DNA of 64,000 nt from Lates calcarifer (GCF_001640805.2 NC_066838.1:3689101-3753100), one strand, 5' to 3'; shown: positions 33,261-48,128, numbered from the stretch's first letter. Notes: generated by a model not told the origin, from the letters alone. Numbers and translations are program-made.

Positions 33261-36200
33261 CAAGCATTTGTGTCTCTCTCAGCTTTTGTGTAAATCGTTG
33301 CACTGAATGATTTTTTCACACTGGTTGCCCTGATCTCTTTAGAAATTCACCACCCCATGTTTATAGTCACTGGTTCCAGTATTGAATTCCTGTCTAATGG
33401 TGACTCAGGCTTTATGGAGGATGGGATGACTGAGCCAGAACCCATTCACATCTCAATATACATCACTGTACCTCAGGACATTTTCAAAGGCAGGGCTTTT
33501 TTATTTGAAGTTCCCTTCTGCTCACATTGGCTGGTAAGGAGGACACACTGCTAACCTTTTTCCTGACACTCATGCCAAGATGTTCACTGTTAGAATGTTA
33601 TAGTTGGAGTAAATAATGATAGATTCCTAGTAGCCATTTAATGATTGATAAATACTGTAAACTCTGGAGATATTAGAAATTTTAATTCCAAACAAAATCT
33701 CTACACGTTGTGGAAATGATGTCTCCATCAAAAATTAATTTCCAAAGCTCTACTGAATATTGTTTAATATGCCAGGATTTGAGCCACAAACTTCTGCATT
33801 TGAGTATTTGACTACTTGGTGTGTGACAGAAGAATATTGAACTTCTTCAGAAAAGTGCCAGCAACCAGATGCCAAATGAATTTTCAAAGATGATGAGAAC
33901 AAAACAATTCATATGCTGTATGAATTATGCTTGTGAAATAGCCATCATGTGCAGCTTTTCCATGTTTATACGCATTTATTGTTATGAACAATTTTTACTT
34001 TTTATCACCAATATATGCAGCCAAGCTCAAAAATGAACTGCACCACAAAAAAGAGCATGTATGTAAAATAAAAAGAAGATATCACTTTTATTTACAAACA
34101 GCAGCTTCAAGCTGTTAGCTGGTTAAGTTAATCACCAACAACATTCTGATCAATGCTTAAAGGTTTACAGCTACTGTGATAGTTACAGCAGTACAGATAT
34201 GCAAGACTTCATACAGAAAGTGGCATCAGTCTAGTTTAACCTGCCCTGCCATCTTACTGTTGATGGCTCCTTTGTTCTGTTCATCTGTCGTATAGTGGTG
34301 TTAGCAATGGCCAACATTGTGTTAAAGAACAAAGCTACTGTACAATGACATGATGTAAACAGGAAGATGCTAAATGACATTGGAGCTCAAAGTAACACCT
34401 ACTGATAACACAGATGTAATAGATTTTTTTCTTTCTTAAAGAATAGAATAGAGTGGCCCATAGTCTGTTTAGTGTGACAGTAAGTTACAGTTATTGTTAA
34501 CACAGCTCATACAAACAGGGACAGACTCATGATTCACTCATGAATCCCATTGCTTTATCAGTTTTTAGGGTGCTATTTTCTGTGACCTTTTTATACTCAC
34601 TGATTCGTATTAAATGAAGTGGGATCAGAGGGACAGTGTTGAGAGTGTTAAATTAGTATGTATAGCATGGCTGGGATGACACCTGTTAGGAAGGACAATA
34701 CAAAACAACTAATTTTGTGGTTAAATTCATTTTTAAAATTCATTTTAAAATGCTTAAAAGTAAAGACTAATTCATATTCTTTAAAATGTTTGCTGACCCA
34801 GAGTTAAGCTTTATGGCTGGTGGGACACTACACATGTGCTCCCTGCTGACCAGCTGCCACTCTGATCTTTGTTTAGTGTCTAAGCAGTGAAATTAGTGTC
34901 AGTTTTTTATGGTTCTTAATTGAAGTTTTAAAAAAAAAATCTGTGTAGTTAGCAGCCATTAGTGGTACTGGATCTTAACACACTAGCTTCACCTTTCTGT
35001 CATAGACATTTTATTTGTTGTAGATATTTGTCTTACATTGAAATTACACTCTGAAACTTTTATCCAACCCATTATGCCTTGTATTGCTATTTCTCTCTCT
35101 GTTGCTGGAGTACCTCAGTGGCTATTTTGGTACCTCAATTCTGTGCTACTTGGCATCAATAATATCGCTTCAGCAAAGCTGTTATTGCCAGTCTGTCTGA
35201 GCCAGATCAAAATAGTGGTATTAATGTATTAGTGCACTATTGGAATACACTGGAATGGATTGTGTTTGTGTAGAGCAATGCAAATAGAAGGGATGACAAT
35301 CCTAAAAATTGCATCCTTCTATAAAACCCTCCTGGTGGTGTTACACTGCAGGGATGATTCACCGTATAATGTTGGCATCCAATTTAACACTTCAGAGAGT
35401 ATTAACAGCTCAACATAAATGTTTTCAGTGTGGCCTCAGAAGAAATAATCTCTAACTTTTCTAGAGGCTGCTAATGCAGTTTGCATGTCTGCATAGTTTC
35501 CATGTAAGATCCCAAGAGGAGAAGCTGAATTCAGCTGCACAGGTTCAGACTACAGTGACAGCTGGCTCTGCACAAGACTCAGCATTCATCTTCCTGTATA
35601 TGGCAGCACACAGTTCTAGGATGACAGCTACACACCCAAATGTACCACCTGTTTAAACATAGGAGTACGCGATCAATATTATCCCTTTGCGTCTTGAACA
35701 ATGAAAAGAAAATTTCTGTGTTCTGAGTAGATCACAGCTGGGCAGAATTAGACATTAGAATCCTGCTGACAAGCCTTGATGAAAATGACTGTCAGGCTTG
35801 TCATCCTGCAATGACGGTGCATTGTCTCAGCTTTGTGGGTAATTCTAATCATTGAACTTATTTTGTGACTCATGTGATTTAGCTACTGCAGAATCCAGGA
35901 TTTGTTTTTGTCACAAGGCAGTAAAATCAAGATACCTGTTGTTGATAATGGACGACGATTCAATTACTAAGGTTATTTATTGTAGAAACCAAAATTACCC
36001 TTATCTGTTATGACCCTTAACAGATAAGTGGTATAGATAATGGATGGATGAAGAAACTACACTAGCATAATCAGAACTTGGTTTTGTCCATATCCATAAA
36101 ACTCAACAATGGTCACCTCTTTTTCTCAACTTTCAGCTTGTAATCTCTGCTCTCTTAAAACCTAAACAGCATTCAGTCCCACATTATCCTGTCAATGTCT

Positions 36201-36669
36201 GCTACCCCTCAACTCTATCAGGGACCTGTATTTTCTGTCAAGCCATGATGTTTAGCCTGCAAACATTTAGGGCTTATGGGGAACTGTGTTCATTAAAGGC
36301 AGCTAAAAAACAGACAGATCAACTAAACAACAGTATTAAATTGGTAAGAAAATTACTGTCCCTAACGTATGAAGTGAGCTAAATGCAACACTGTTGAGAA
36401 AGACTCTATTCCAAGTGTGTATGTTTAGGTATTACTGTAGTTAAAAACAATCATGGAATTTTTTGTTCTTCTGTAAAAGAACCTTGAAATTCCAGTTTTA
36501 CTATGGCAAATCTAAAATAACCATCTAAGACTGTACCTATAACACAAAGTGGTAAAAGTCCAGAGAAGTCAGTTTCCACCCTGGAACATCTGAGTACTTG
36601 TTAAATTCAGACATTTTTGCTGTGAAAAGGAGCCCTGCTATATCTGTCTCTGATACAGACACACAGCAG

Positions 36670-36690
36670 AAAAAAAAAAAAAAAAAAAAA
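36670..36690 (+). repeat. poly(A) run, 21 bases
   Basis: Uninterrupted A run. No retroelement 3' end is recognisable just upstream. Confidence 0.95.
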
Positions 36691-37651
36691 GTCAGGAAGC
36701 ATCGTCTTCCATCACTCTCCAGTTAAAGCCAGTGAGCCAGGCCTCCAAAATAAGTCAGGGGTTCTGGGGAAATGTGGTTAGTGATCTGGATCTGATTCAG
36801 GGAACTTAAAAATAAAATTGTCTGCCACATCACATGTTGTTTCTGTGGTTGCCACGGTGATGTATGGAGCTGTAGCAGCAAGTTGAAAAAAGTTCCTTTA
36901 TCAATCAGCAAAGTCCCGTATATGTTCACGTTATTGTTGCCGCCTGCCTCAGCAGCATGTGTGTTGTTGTGATTACACTGGGAACAATGGAGGCAGTGGC
37001 GGCAGGACACATTTAGCAGCTTGTTGACACGGTTTGCATGAGGCTTTAACAGACCTTATCATGCATGCAAGTTACTTCATCACCAGAAAATACATTGTTT
37101 CTCAGAGGCTTTCTCTGAGGTTCTGGATAGACATGATTTAATGAACACCCTATTTTCTATTTTCCATGACAGGTGCGCACACACACATACACACAGTTGC
37201 ACACTTTTTGCAGCAAACTCGAAAAAAGCCAGCCACTCTGATAATGCTCAGACATGGTCAGGTTTATGTAACCAACACAAGATCTGTGTGAGCCATAGTG
37301 ATATTTTTCCCCCCTCTCATCATCTCACTTGGTCAAACATCTCTTTGATCAAAAATCTTGCAGCCTGGGAGGACTGATTCTATTCAGCCTCCTGACCAAT
37401 TTTAGCACAACAGGAAGGACACAAAAACTGAATGCCTGCTTGATTTTTATAGAAAAGACTAGAATCCAAGCCTGTAATGAAGCACACCATTTACTCCATG
37501 CTCACTGGCCCTGATCTGCCTCGAATATTTTGGGCTGAACAGCACTGAGAATATAAGATCTCATTAGTACTGTTGTGCAGTACTGTCCACTGATTCTTAT
37601 ATATGAGTGAATTTGTAAGTATGTGTGTTTGCATGCAAACCTGCTTAAGGC

Positions 37652-37668
37652 TTTTTTTTTTTTTTTTT
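37652..37668 (+). repeat. poly(T) run, 17 bases
   Basis: Uninterrupted T run seen directly. Confidence 0.95.
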
Positions 37669-40342
37669 ACCAGCTAAGACCAGATACATATCTTTGGCAG
37701 TTCCTCTCAGTCACTTATTAGTCATGAACTTGGCAGCCCAATAGAAGAAAATGGTAAAATGTAGTTGTTGTTGTACTTTTAAAATTACTACAATGTTGGG
37801 TAGCTTCAACAATCATCACTACAACTTTAAACCCTTTGGTATTTTGAATGAAGGAAAATAACTCAATCAAACAAAATCACTACCAGAGTTAACCAAGTAA
37901 TAAAGTTACCTGCACACAAATGTTGCAGAGCTCTTTTAAAGTTTCAAAAAACAATTTGATGACCAACTGACAGTTCACTCAGCTGCTTCCGGGAACTGCA
38001 GTTTTACAGTGTACAAATTACAAATTACCAACCAGAACCATGCACAGATGAACAACCATTAGCTTTATCCACATGTTGAAGCACACAGGTAACTTGAGAA
38101 AAAAACATTATTCTGTATATTAACACATTATAAAAACACAGCTAGCTAATATAGAAATTCAAGAACAAAGCTGGTACTTTATAGGGTTCTTTTATACAGA
38201 GTCAACCTGGGACTGAGTCTTTAACCAACAAATGTTAAATGCTAACATTCATTCGCTAACGTCAGCCAGCTACAGTTGATAGGATATGCCAGTGACAGTT
38301 GTCACACTATTCTTGAGCTGTAACTACACCTTTCATTATAATGGTTTATTAAATTACATCAGTTATCAGTGGTGAGTTAGCCCCCCTGGTCACATGGTCT
38401 GTACATGGCAGTCATCATGATACATTGAACAGGAACTGGAAGGTGACAGTAAAAGGACTGAGAAACAGAAAGGGGAGGAAATCTCAGGAGAATAATGAAC
38501 TGGGGGAGGAGGACGTAGAAGTGGGGAACCAGAACACAATGCACATCAGATTTAAATTATGAATGACAAGCAGCATCAAACTTTCAGGCTGAATCTGGGA
38601 TGCAGCAAGCAGCAGAGCTGCAGGAAGGGAAAATGAGAGGGAAGGCACAGCGAAAGGCTGTCTTGAACTATTTTGGGTTCGGGGTGGACTTGGCTTTCAA
38701 CTAATTGTTCAGTGCATTAGAAAACAGCCTTCATGATGAAATAGCCGAGAGGAAATTAAAAATGCTTTTAAGTATTCATAGCAGAGGCTGAAGCAGGCAG
38801 AGTAGCTGCTGTGATTACGCGCCTGTCTCAATGCACTTCACAGTCTCTGCGTGGAGAGACTCCCTTGCTCTGGGTTGTGGGAGGTGAAACGTAAACATCT
38901 TTGACCTTTTTATTGCAGAGGATGTCTCAATAGGTTTTGGCACACATCCTGTTTAGAGGTGAGATCTGCTGGCAAGAGTCAACTGTTGAGCCAACTTGCT
39001 TCTTAAGGGTCTATGAGTAGTAAGTCTTGTTTATCAATAACTCTTCATGTGCAATATGGAATATAAGATGACCCTGATTATAAGACCCCCCACCCCCTAC
39101 TGAAACACTGGTTTCTGGAAAAATACTTTTTTAAGATAAGAAACACTGGATAAAATATGGCAGATATACAGTGTGATTATACAGGTAGAACACTGTCAAA
39201 ATACAGCTGGTCAACAATTCAAAATATTACGTAACTCAGTAAAACCTGATCAACTGAAAAAATGCTGTACTTCATATTTCAAATTGTTACAAGTACTAGC
39301 ACAAGCTGCATTAACTTAGAAGTTCATTAAAAGTGCATTTAATAGCAAATGTACAATGACAGTCTGTAGTCTAATAAAAATGAACACATTAGATGACAGC
39401 AACAGTCTGTTATATAGCCTATGGTTCCTCACAGGTGTCTGGGTCATCACTCATCGCTCACTACTGTAAGTCCCATCTTCTTGTTGGACTGGCCCCTCCC
39501 ACAGAACATCATCGTTGCAACCATCCAATGCATGTGATATGCAACATTTTAAACCCCATTAATGAAGGTGCACTGCACAGAGGGTCCACTTGCAGAGTAG
39601 ACAAACTGCAGGCTTGTCTGCCAGCAGCCACTTGGTTAATTTTTTTGGTAAGTTATCCTGGTTTATTATAACCTGGATCAGAGCACAGATGCTGTGACAT
39701 AATAAGTCAGATTCTGTGAGGACAGCTGTATTCCATCATGGACCAGGGTGAGTTACAACACTGACAAAGCCTGGTTCACAGCTAAGTTCAGATGAATACC
39801 GCAGGAGAAGGAGGAGGCATTCAAGAGTGGAGACAGGGAAAGGTTCAGAGAGGCCAAATATATATTTGGCACGCAGGTGAGAGATGCACTCTGAGAAACT
39901 ACACCATCAGTTCTCAGCCAGGGATTCTGTTTCTGTGTGGAAAGGATACCAGCAGATCACCAACTCCAAACCTAGAATTCTTGACCCCATTAATGAGCAT
40001 TTTCTGGCCTAAACAAGTTCTATGGCCGCTCTTCACATACAATTGGCAACTCAAAGTGATTTACATAGGAATAAGTAAGAGTGCATGATCAATAAACTTA
40101 GCTTGTCAGAAACTGTCATAAGTTGAACTTAGGACTTGTTACAGCCCAGTTTTTCTTTGTTTGTATGTTTGTTTTTGTTTTTACCTTTTGAAAATTAGTC
40201 AAAACTGTCGACTGAAAGCCTGCTCTCCTATGTTATATGTAGTTACAGAAAAGCTCATGAGCACTTCTTTAAATAGCTAAAACCTCCTTCCCTAACCTCT
40301 AAGGTTCTGTCCTCTTCCAGAGTATTTACTTTCTGACTTTAG

Positions 40343-40378
40343 AGCCCTGTAAGATCATGAAGCCCTGTAAGATCATGA
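40343..40378 (+). repeat. exact tandem duplication of 18 bases
   Basis: AGCCCTGTAAGATCATGA occurs twice back to back with no change, so the duplication is probably recent. Confidence 0.95.
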
Positions 40379-40944
40379 ATGAAAGAGCCACAAGAGTTTA
40401 TCACTAGTGAGAACTTTATCCCTCTGAGTTAAGGGGACCCTAATAGTCCAACTTTCTTGGCACTACAAATCTTAACCACGAATCAAAGACCAAACAACAA
40501 AACTCTCAAGCACAATGTCTCACAAAACCAGAGAAGCATGTGAAGCTTTCACTGAGGCTCAGAGCGTCTAGCCAACAGCAAAGCAAGAAATAACAGTGGG
40601 AGACACCAGTGATGTGTACAAGCAGCTGGATTTCTTCTGTTATTTATTTTCATCACCCATGAATCCCTCATGTTAATTATGTTGTACAAAGCAGGCCATG
40701 TTGAAAATAACCGTTTCTTAAAAGGAGCTGGACATGTGAGTTTCTACTTAGAACAAGAGGGGATGGCGTCAGGCCTTGGCAAAGGGCTCATTATATTAAT
40801 TAAAGTGCAGTGATTTGAGGACAGTTTTTATTTTCATCAGATGCACTTCACTTTCTGACTGTGACAAAGTAAAATATACAGCAGCAGGCTGTTGACACCC
40901 AAAATGAACATAAACCTGTCAGTGTAAACAAATAATACATAGTT

Positions 40945-40967
40945 TGTGTGTGTGTGTGTGTGTGTGT
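40945..40967 (+). repeat. (TG)n microsatellite
   Basis: Twenty-three bases of uninterrupted TG. Confidence 0.95.
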
Positions 40968-43044
40968 ATCTGAGAAGTTTTCCACTACACAAGCACAGCA
41001 TTGGACCTAATACGCTGGTATTACCTATCCTTTCTGGCTGCTGGGCTCCTTAAGAACTCACCAGCTGGGAGGAGTGTTGTGTTTTTAATATGGTCATTTT
41101 GATATTTCTTTTTTTACTTCTGATTTGATTTTTGAAAAAACTTTCAGTGTGTTGAAGCATTATTTAAAAAGTACAATGAATGAACGATGATATGATAAAT
41201 CTTGTGGTACTCTTGGCCCATCCTGAAGGCACCCCAGGCACAATTTGGGGACCACTGCTGAAAAAACACAATTTCTAAACTGCAAACTTTGCTGACTCAA
41301 GGTAGAGGGATTTTATTTTATTGTGCCATGCTCCAGTACTCCTTACTGTATCTCAAACAAAAGATGCAGGTGCAATGAGACTGATTTGCATATCTTTAAT
41401 AAACAAACCTTGTACATTTGTTTTCATTATTGACTTTAACAGGCAAGCCACCCCACTCCCTCAAGCTGAAATACCAACTGAAAAGCTCCGATAAATTTGA
41501 GATGAGATTTGGAAATTAATTGTGACATTCTGTGCTGATTGTCAGCCAGAGGACCTACATGTATGTGCTGCATTTGTCACTTAAAACAGTAGTATAGTAT
41601 TCATGGTCTTATTTCTGAATCAAGTTAGTCTGTTATTGAAATTCACATCATTCACCGGGCAGTAATTAAAGATTCACCTTGATTCCTATTTTTATGTGAG
41701 GAAATAAAATTTGAAGACATGAGCAGAGTAAAGATACCAGTTGAACCACTGGGAGCATTGTTCCCAAGCATTCTGATTTTAAGCAGTTATCAGTCATTAT
41801 CTCATTGTCATTTTTTTCCTTCAGACCTCTTTGTCATCTCCAGTTCTCCTCATCATCTCAATCACCTCCTCCACAACTTCATCCTCCATTATTTTCAGTT
41901 TAAATGCAAGTGCATCTATTATTATGCTTACAGACAATAAAGGCACTTTTTTTTTTTACACGAACATAAGTATGAGCTGCTGAGATTTTTATTGGTGCTG
42001 CCACTGATTCTGCTGAGGGAAATTCACTTGAGTGTGATCACATCAACTCATACATTCTGTCAGATTTTTTTTCTTTAATGTTTATACATTAGCAAGACAA
42101 ATCTCTCTCTCACCATGAGAATATGCAATGAAAGCAAATACATGCTGTCAGTAGCAGTAGAACAGATTTAAGAGAATATTCACTGGAGTTTGGAAACAGC
42201 CATGTCGTGATTGTTTTCATTATAAGAGGCACTGGGGACAGAAAAAAGAGATGGTTTTGTTCTTGTGGGTTCAGTTGCAAAGCGCGCTAAACTAAAGCAT
42301 GAGTTTTCCTACAGTGGGGTGGGCATGTCTGCATCTGTGCTTAGTGTGTCCACCTTGAGTTTATTATTTATTTATTATTATTAACTGCAGCCAGTAGGTG
42401 ATTGTTCTGAATGAGGATGGAAAGAGTCGCTTTGCTTCTCTTTCTTTTTTGCTGTTGTTTGTTTTTTGTTAAATTTTATATTACTCCTATGACACACTGG
42501 TGGCTGGTGTAAATCAGAGATTAATATTTGTATGTTTACAAAGTGCTTCTGAAGGGATTTTATTAGTGAGCATCCTCTTTTGGTGCCCCTGCAAACTGGG
42601 GCGGTAAACCCCAAACTTTGTTACCAGTTATGGCTATATCCTGTTGATGTGGTAGGTGGACTATTTTTGAGTTAAAGACTTGTAGTCATCAGCAGCAGGT
42701 AGAGGTGTATTGCATCTGCAGTCTCCAGTTTTTGATGCACAGTGTGATTTTATGCAGAGCTCACAGCAGGTACCTTCATTAATTATTGAAATCTTTTGAT
42801 GCAGTTGGATCTGACTTACTGACTCTCTGTGCTTTTGTATGAGCCGTTCCACACTGACTCAAGTTACAGTATACAGTGGATGACTTTTTTTAAGCAAAGT
42901 TCTAAGCCTTGTATCCTCTGGATAATCAAAATAAATTGTCTTGTTTTATAAGCAGGATTATTACAGGGAGCTCTTAGTTTATGTAGATGGCCAGATTTGT
43001 TCCACTGTTAATAGAAAACTCTATTATAATACACAATACTTGTG

Positions 43045-43257
43045 CCCACCCTGAGTCCGGTTCTGCTCAAGGTTTCTGCCTCTTAAAGGAAGTTTTTCCT
43101 TGCCACTGTCACCTAGTGCTGCTCATGGTGGGATTTGTTGGGTCTTTCTCTGAAAATACCTATTTTAAAGAGTATGGTCTAGACTTGCTCTGTATGAAAA
43201 GTGCCTTTGTTGTGATTTGGTGCTATATAAATAAAATTGAATTGAATTGAATTGAAT
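43045..43257 (+). mobile_element. teleost interspersed repeat with (TTGAA)n tail, SINE/LINE 3'-end-like
   Basis: The block runs from CCCACCCTGAGTCCGGTTCT through AAGGAAGTTTTTCCTTGCCA and TGGTGCTATATAAATAAAAT, and ends in four TTGAA-type units at 43236-43257. I recall this string as one of the most common dispersed repeats in teleosts. A terminal pentanucleotide array is typical of some non-LTR retroelement 3' ends. I cannot name the family with certainty. There are internal deletions relative to the form I remember. Confidence 0.6.
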
Positions 43258-44282
43258 GTTGCTGCATCAAGATATATGGCTGTAAAGCTTATCTGTTACC
43301 GCCAGACCTTGGTAACGTCACCCTCAAAGAAGTCTAGAAAAATTCACAGAAACAATTTTCTCATTTCTGCTGTAGACCTCAGTGAGCTTGATAAGGCAGA
43401 GCTGTAGCTATGTGACATGACAAAATCTTTATAGCCCAGACATCCTCACTCAAATTAACTTATCATTGCTGGCTAGAGGCTGAACTGCAATCAGATGTGA
43501 TTTATGCATGATTCAGTGGTTGCAGCTCTGTTGTACTGTTGCCAGTACTACAAGCTAAAGTGTGTCTGTGGTTATCATCTTGATGAAATACCTACCCACT
43601 AACAGAAGCTTGTAAACTCTTTTAAAGCATTACTGAGCACCAAGTGATATTCCAAACTAACATTCGCTACAGGGAACTGGTTACAAAATGAGACATTTAG
43701 GCACAATTACTTCATAGATTGCCTACACTTATTTTACAGAAAGTAATCACTCTCTGCTGTACATTATTGTAGAGAGTGCTAAAATGTTAGTTGTGTCTAT
43801 AGCAGTCTACACATGGAGGATTCTGGTGAGTATTGATACAATATGTTGACCAACATGGCAGTATCCCAGGGACTTTGTACACTATTTTAATCTTGAGTAA
43901 TTGCCAATATGTGACTTATTTATGCCTTTATAAATGAGCAGCTCCAGCTGTTCTTACCATCAGCAGCAGCATCAGCTTAATGACTATCATGGGCTTACAC
44001 CGAAAATATCCCCCAGAGGTTTTTGGCAGTATGCAACCAATGTTACTTTCTCATGGGAGGACTCCCAGCTGATGACTATATTTCCTATTTTAGTAGAGAC
44101 CCTTGGGTCAACTTCTGTGATGTCCCTCCCTTACAGCTATGCTGTATATTACAGCAGACAATTCCCAGGATAACAGTAAATGTCCTATTTTGGTTCTGTG
44201 CTGACTACTACAAGATAAGCTTGGCTACATATAAAGTGAACATGTAAAGTTGATGCACACATCTAGCAATTATGGAAAAAAC

Positions 44283-44321
44283 ATTATCATTTGTGGATAC
44301 TGGTGATCCACAAATGATAAT
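44283..44321. repeat. perfect inverted repeat, 16-bp arms, 7-base loop
   Basis: ATTATCATTTGTGGAT (44283-44298) is exactly reverse-complemented at 44306-44321, with ACTGGTG between. A very compact, perfect hairpin. Confidence 0.9.
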
Positions 44322-47300
44322 CCATGTTTGTAGCTCTGTATTTGGTTCCTACCAACTCCTGTGGGAAAATCTGGCTCAGCTGCAAATTGCTCCACTATAT
44401 TATCTAGCACATCGGAAATTGTGTCTGTTTATTGATGAGCAGGTGGTGTACACAAGCGTGGAAATCAGTTGCCTAGAGTGAATGAAAACTATGCTATTAG
44501 AGTGAACTGATACAGTAAAATTGCAGCTGGACAGCTAAACAACAAGATTAAATTTGCCAGAAAGCTGAGGGGTGCCGCAGATTCACGTGATAATTCTCTG
44601 TAGATTCAACACAACCACTGACCCTTTTGACGTTATCATATTGTTTTCGCATTTTCATGTAATATTGATTAGAGCTGCTGTAAAGTGAATATTCCTGTAT
44701 CTTCGTCTGATCAGTCTATCCATTAGCCCATCTAAACCCTCATTTCACACACACAGCAAAATACCCTCGTTACTGTACCCAATCAGTGGTTAGACTGATT
44801 TGCTTGATCATCCAAATGAAGGGGCTGCTTGGTATCTCCGACTAATTTACTCATATTTAACTGTCACTGTTGGTGGATGAGGGCCCCACAGGGTTTAGAT
44901 TGTAACTACATACATCCATTAACCTCTCTGCCACAATCCATTATTGTATTCCCATGTTAGCATGGTCCTTGTGACTCTATAGGCCTTCTTGATAATTTAC
45001 AATTTTCTCAAGTGTCCATTATCTGTAAGGGTGCTGCTCATAAATCTGAATTCAGTGTTGTGGTGGTTACAGCTCAGGAGTGTCATGGCACAGACTATGC
45101 TAAATGTACATCACTGCCAGTGAAGTTATACACTGGAGAAAATCATGCATGAAGTTGGTCTTTTGTAAAGCTGGTCCACAGATAGATTTGAACAGATACA
45201 CATTTTCTTGGTAAAACTGAACTATAGGATCCCAAAGGAGACATACAGCTGTAAATGTACTCCATGTTTCCCAGCATTTAGCTGTTATTGAGTTTTTGGC
45301 TCGCTGTATAGGCCGTCAGCATGTATTGCTTGCAGAGACAGAGCACCCCAGGGAGTCATGGTCACAGTCACATCTGCCATGCATGCTCAAACATGGCACA
45401 ATCCACGGCTGATAACCAGAACATATAATAATCTCTAGCAGCTGAGCAGTGGTAGCACATTTGTAGTCTTTAGGTTACTGGTATTATATAATGAAATTGC
45501 TGAATTAGATCCTTAAATAAAATACCTACAGTACTTTCAGCACAGGCAATTTACTAATTCTTAATATCTTGGCCTTTAAGTCACCTACTTTTGGCATCAT
45601 CAAGCACAGCATTGGGATGACTGAGTGAGAAAGGAGAGAGACGATTTTCTGGTAATGAATTAAATCCAATACATCTGCATAATTTGGAGTTTGCCATGTC
45701 TACTAATCTGTTTGGTAAACTCACTGGAAGCTGTAGAGACCTACAGGAAGGACGGATGTCGTCTTTGCTCTCGTAGGTGTGGGGGATGTAGGTGCGCGGT
45801 TATGATAAGCTTCAGATGTTAAATTTAGCAGCAAGACTTAACCCGCACACTTCACATCAAATGAACCACCCTGCCGCATGTATTTCCTCATGGTTTAAAA
45901 GCATGTTTATGGCAGAATTCCTATATTACAACAAAACAGTAGGCTTGGGCTTGCATCCCAGAATCACAGAACACTAACAAATAATAGAAGAAAAACTAAA
46001 AACTGAGTTAGTTATGATATTTTTTACATCCTCTTAGTCTTGTTGATCTACACACACATATTTACCAAAATAAGTAATCGTTTGTCAGGATATAGTGATT
46101 ATAGTTATTAATTTGAGAGAGCTAATTAATAAATAAGTAAATCAAGAGAACAGATTTTGAATCGAGAATACAAGAATACAATGTGTTTCTGTTTTTTTCT
46201 GAGACTTCACAGTGATATGGTACATTTTGAGAAAATAGATTATTATTATTATATATGTATATGTTATATACACCGTTTCAAACGGTTTCCTGGTTGGTAG
46301 ATGCTGAGCTTTTTTTGTGCACAGCTATATTATGACTGTACACAAATAACAAATAATGTCTAAGAATGCCAAATACAGGGAACACACGATGCTGCCAGAT
46401 ATGGTCGCAGTGAGATTTGTGGCTCAACTGCCTTGTGTTCAGGACATATAATACCTTCGTTCTTTCTTGTTCACCACACAGATGGGGACTCATCATATGG
46501 GGATTATTCTGGTTTGGTCATCCACAATCACAGTCTCACATCTCTGATTTGCCTGTATTTTCGTTTGCTCTTGGCCACCAGCTTACTGTTCTTACCACGC
46601 ACTCACACGGGGCAAGCTCAGAGGGAAATGTTGTGTGTCCTAGCAGCTTAGCAGTGTGTGAGTGGAACAGAAATAAGCTACTGTCACTACACACAAAAAC
46701 TTAACAAACTTGTCAGAAATTTCTTGTTTCAACTTGATGAATACCACATGTTCATGTTTAGCTAGGCATTCAGAAGAACTGATTGATCATTTTGTCGTCA
46801 ACAGCCCAGACGTTCTTCAGGCGCTGTGCTTCAGCACATTTACTGTGGAATTAAACAAAGGGACACTGCATTTAAGTGCAGAGCCTCAGCTTTAATTTGA
46901 GTTGGTTTAATTAGAGACATCAGTAGATGCTTTGTATCTCAAGTCGTCTTATGTCGCAAGTTTCATTCACAAAGATGTTAGTCAAGTAAAAAGAAGAACA
47001 TTACGCTACCTCACGCCCTGTTGTGGAAAAATCAGGAAACAAAGCAGTGTCAGTAGTTGTATTAGGAAACAGTTAGAATAATCAAAAATATTAATACTTC
47101 AACCAATATACACTGACTCAAGTGACTTCACTTGATAGTTTCAGATAATGGCATTAGAATTCACAATTCAAACCCTGTGGAGAAAGACTCTTTTTCTATG
47201 ACCGCTTATGAATTTAGTCTGTACCTACAATAGCAGTATAATATGTTCTTCATAGATTTGTAATGCAAAATCATAAAGCCATGATAAACCATGATCACAG

Positions 47301-48048
47301 GGTGTTTTCGAAAAAGGAGTGAATCCAACCCAACACCTGGATTATAAAGTAGCACAGTCCAGTGATGCAGTCACATCATCTTCACTTCCCCTCATCAAAT
47401 ATTAGGGCTGTTCCATATCAAGTTTCAAAAAACAGAGCAACTGTGGTTGTGAGGAAGTGGTTTGGATATTAAAGGTCAGAACTACAACAAACCACAGTAA
47501 TATGTAAGCAGTGTAAGAAGAGGGTAACAACTACAGGCCACAACAAAACAAACTTCTCATGTTTTTTCAGTATTTTATTTTAGCATTCTGAATATAGTTC
47601 TTGCAACAATACCTTGGAATAATAATATTTTTTTAAGGTGACCTACCCCTGTCAGTTTGTGTGATGATCCTAAGCTTTTTTTTCAGTCCTTTCTTTTCAC
47701 TGCTGTAGACACACTTATATGCACATAAATGCAAAGATGTTCAAAGGCTCATTTAACATCCATGCATACACGTATTGTAGATATGGACACACAGTAACTT
47801 CTCTGCTTGTAAAAGGTCAGTGTGTCCACAGGGCTCAGGACACTAATTAGGACCAGGAAGAAGGCATCATTAATTATGAATATACAGTGCTGTACAGTGT
47901 GTGAGTGTGAGGACAGCAGAGGAAAAACTGGGACCAGAGAGAGAGACTGTGTTGCTTTTCTAACTTTCTTTTTCTACTCCCACCTGCTAAATGTCATTTA
48001 CCTGTCAAACCTCAGGTCACAGTGTGCTCGCCTCCTGCTGTGTCTCCA

Positions 48049-48049
<1 letters not shown>

Positions 48050-48096
<47 letters not shown>

Positions 48097-48128
48097 CACG
48101 CACGCACATGCACACACAGAGACACACA
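48050..48128 (+). repeat. (CA)n microsatellite, degenerate right end
   Basis: A pure CA/AC run to about 48092, then CACG and CACAGA variants to 48128. The same-region ORFs reading Thr-His are translations of this repeat. Confidence 0.95.

Noticed and set aside
35474..35656. 60-codon ORF in the long intron
   Set aside because: No domain, no splice signals of note and typical length for a chance ORF.
36000..36028. 10-bp perfect inverted repeat CTTATCTGTT/AACAGATAAG
   Set aside because: Short enough to be expected by chance in 64 kb of AT-rich DNA.
46272..46286. Palindrome ACCGTTT-C-AAACGGT
   Set aside because: Arms of 7 bases with a one-base centre are expected by chance at this window size.
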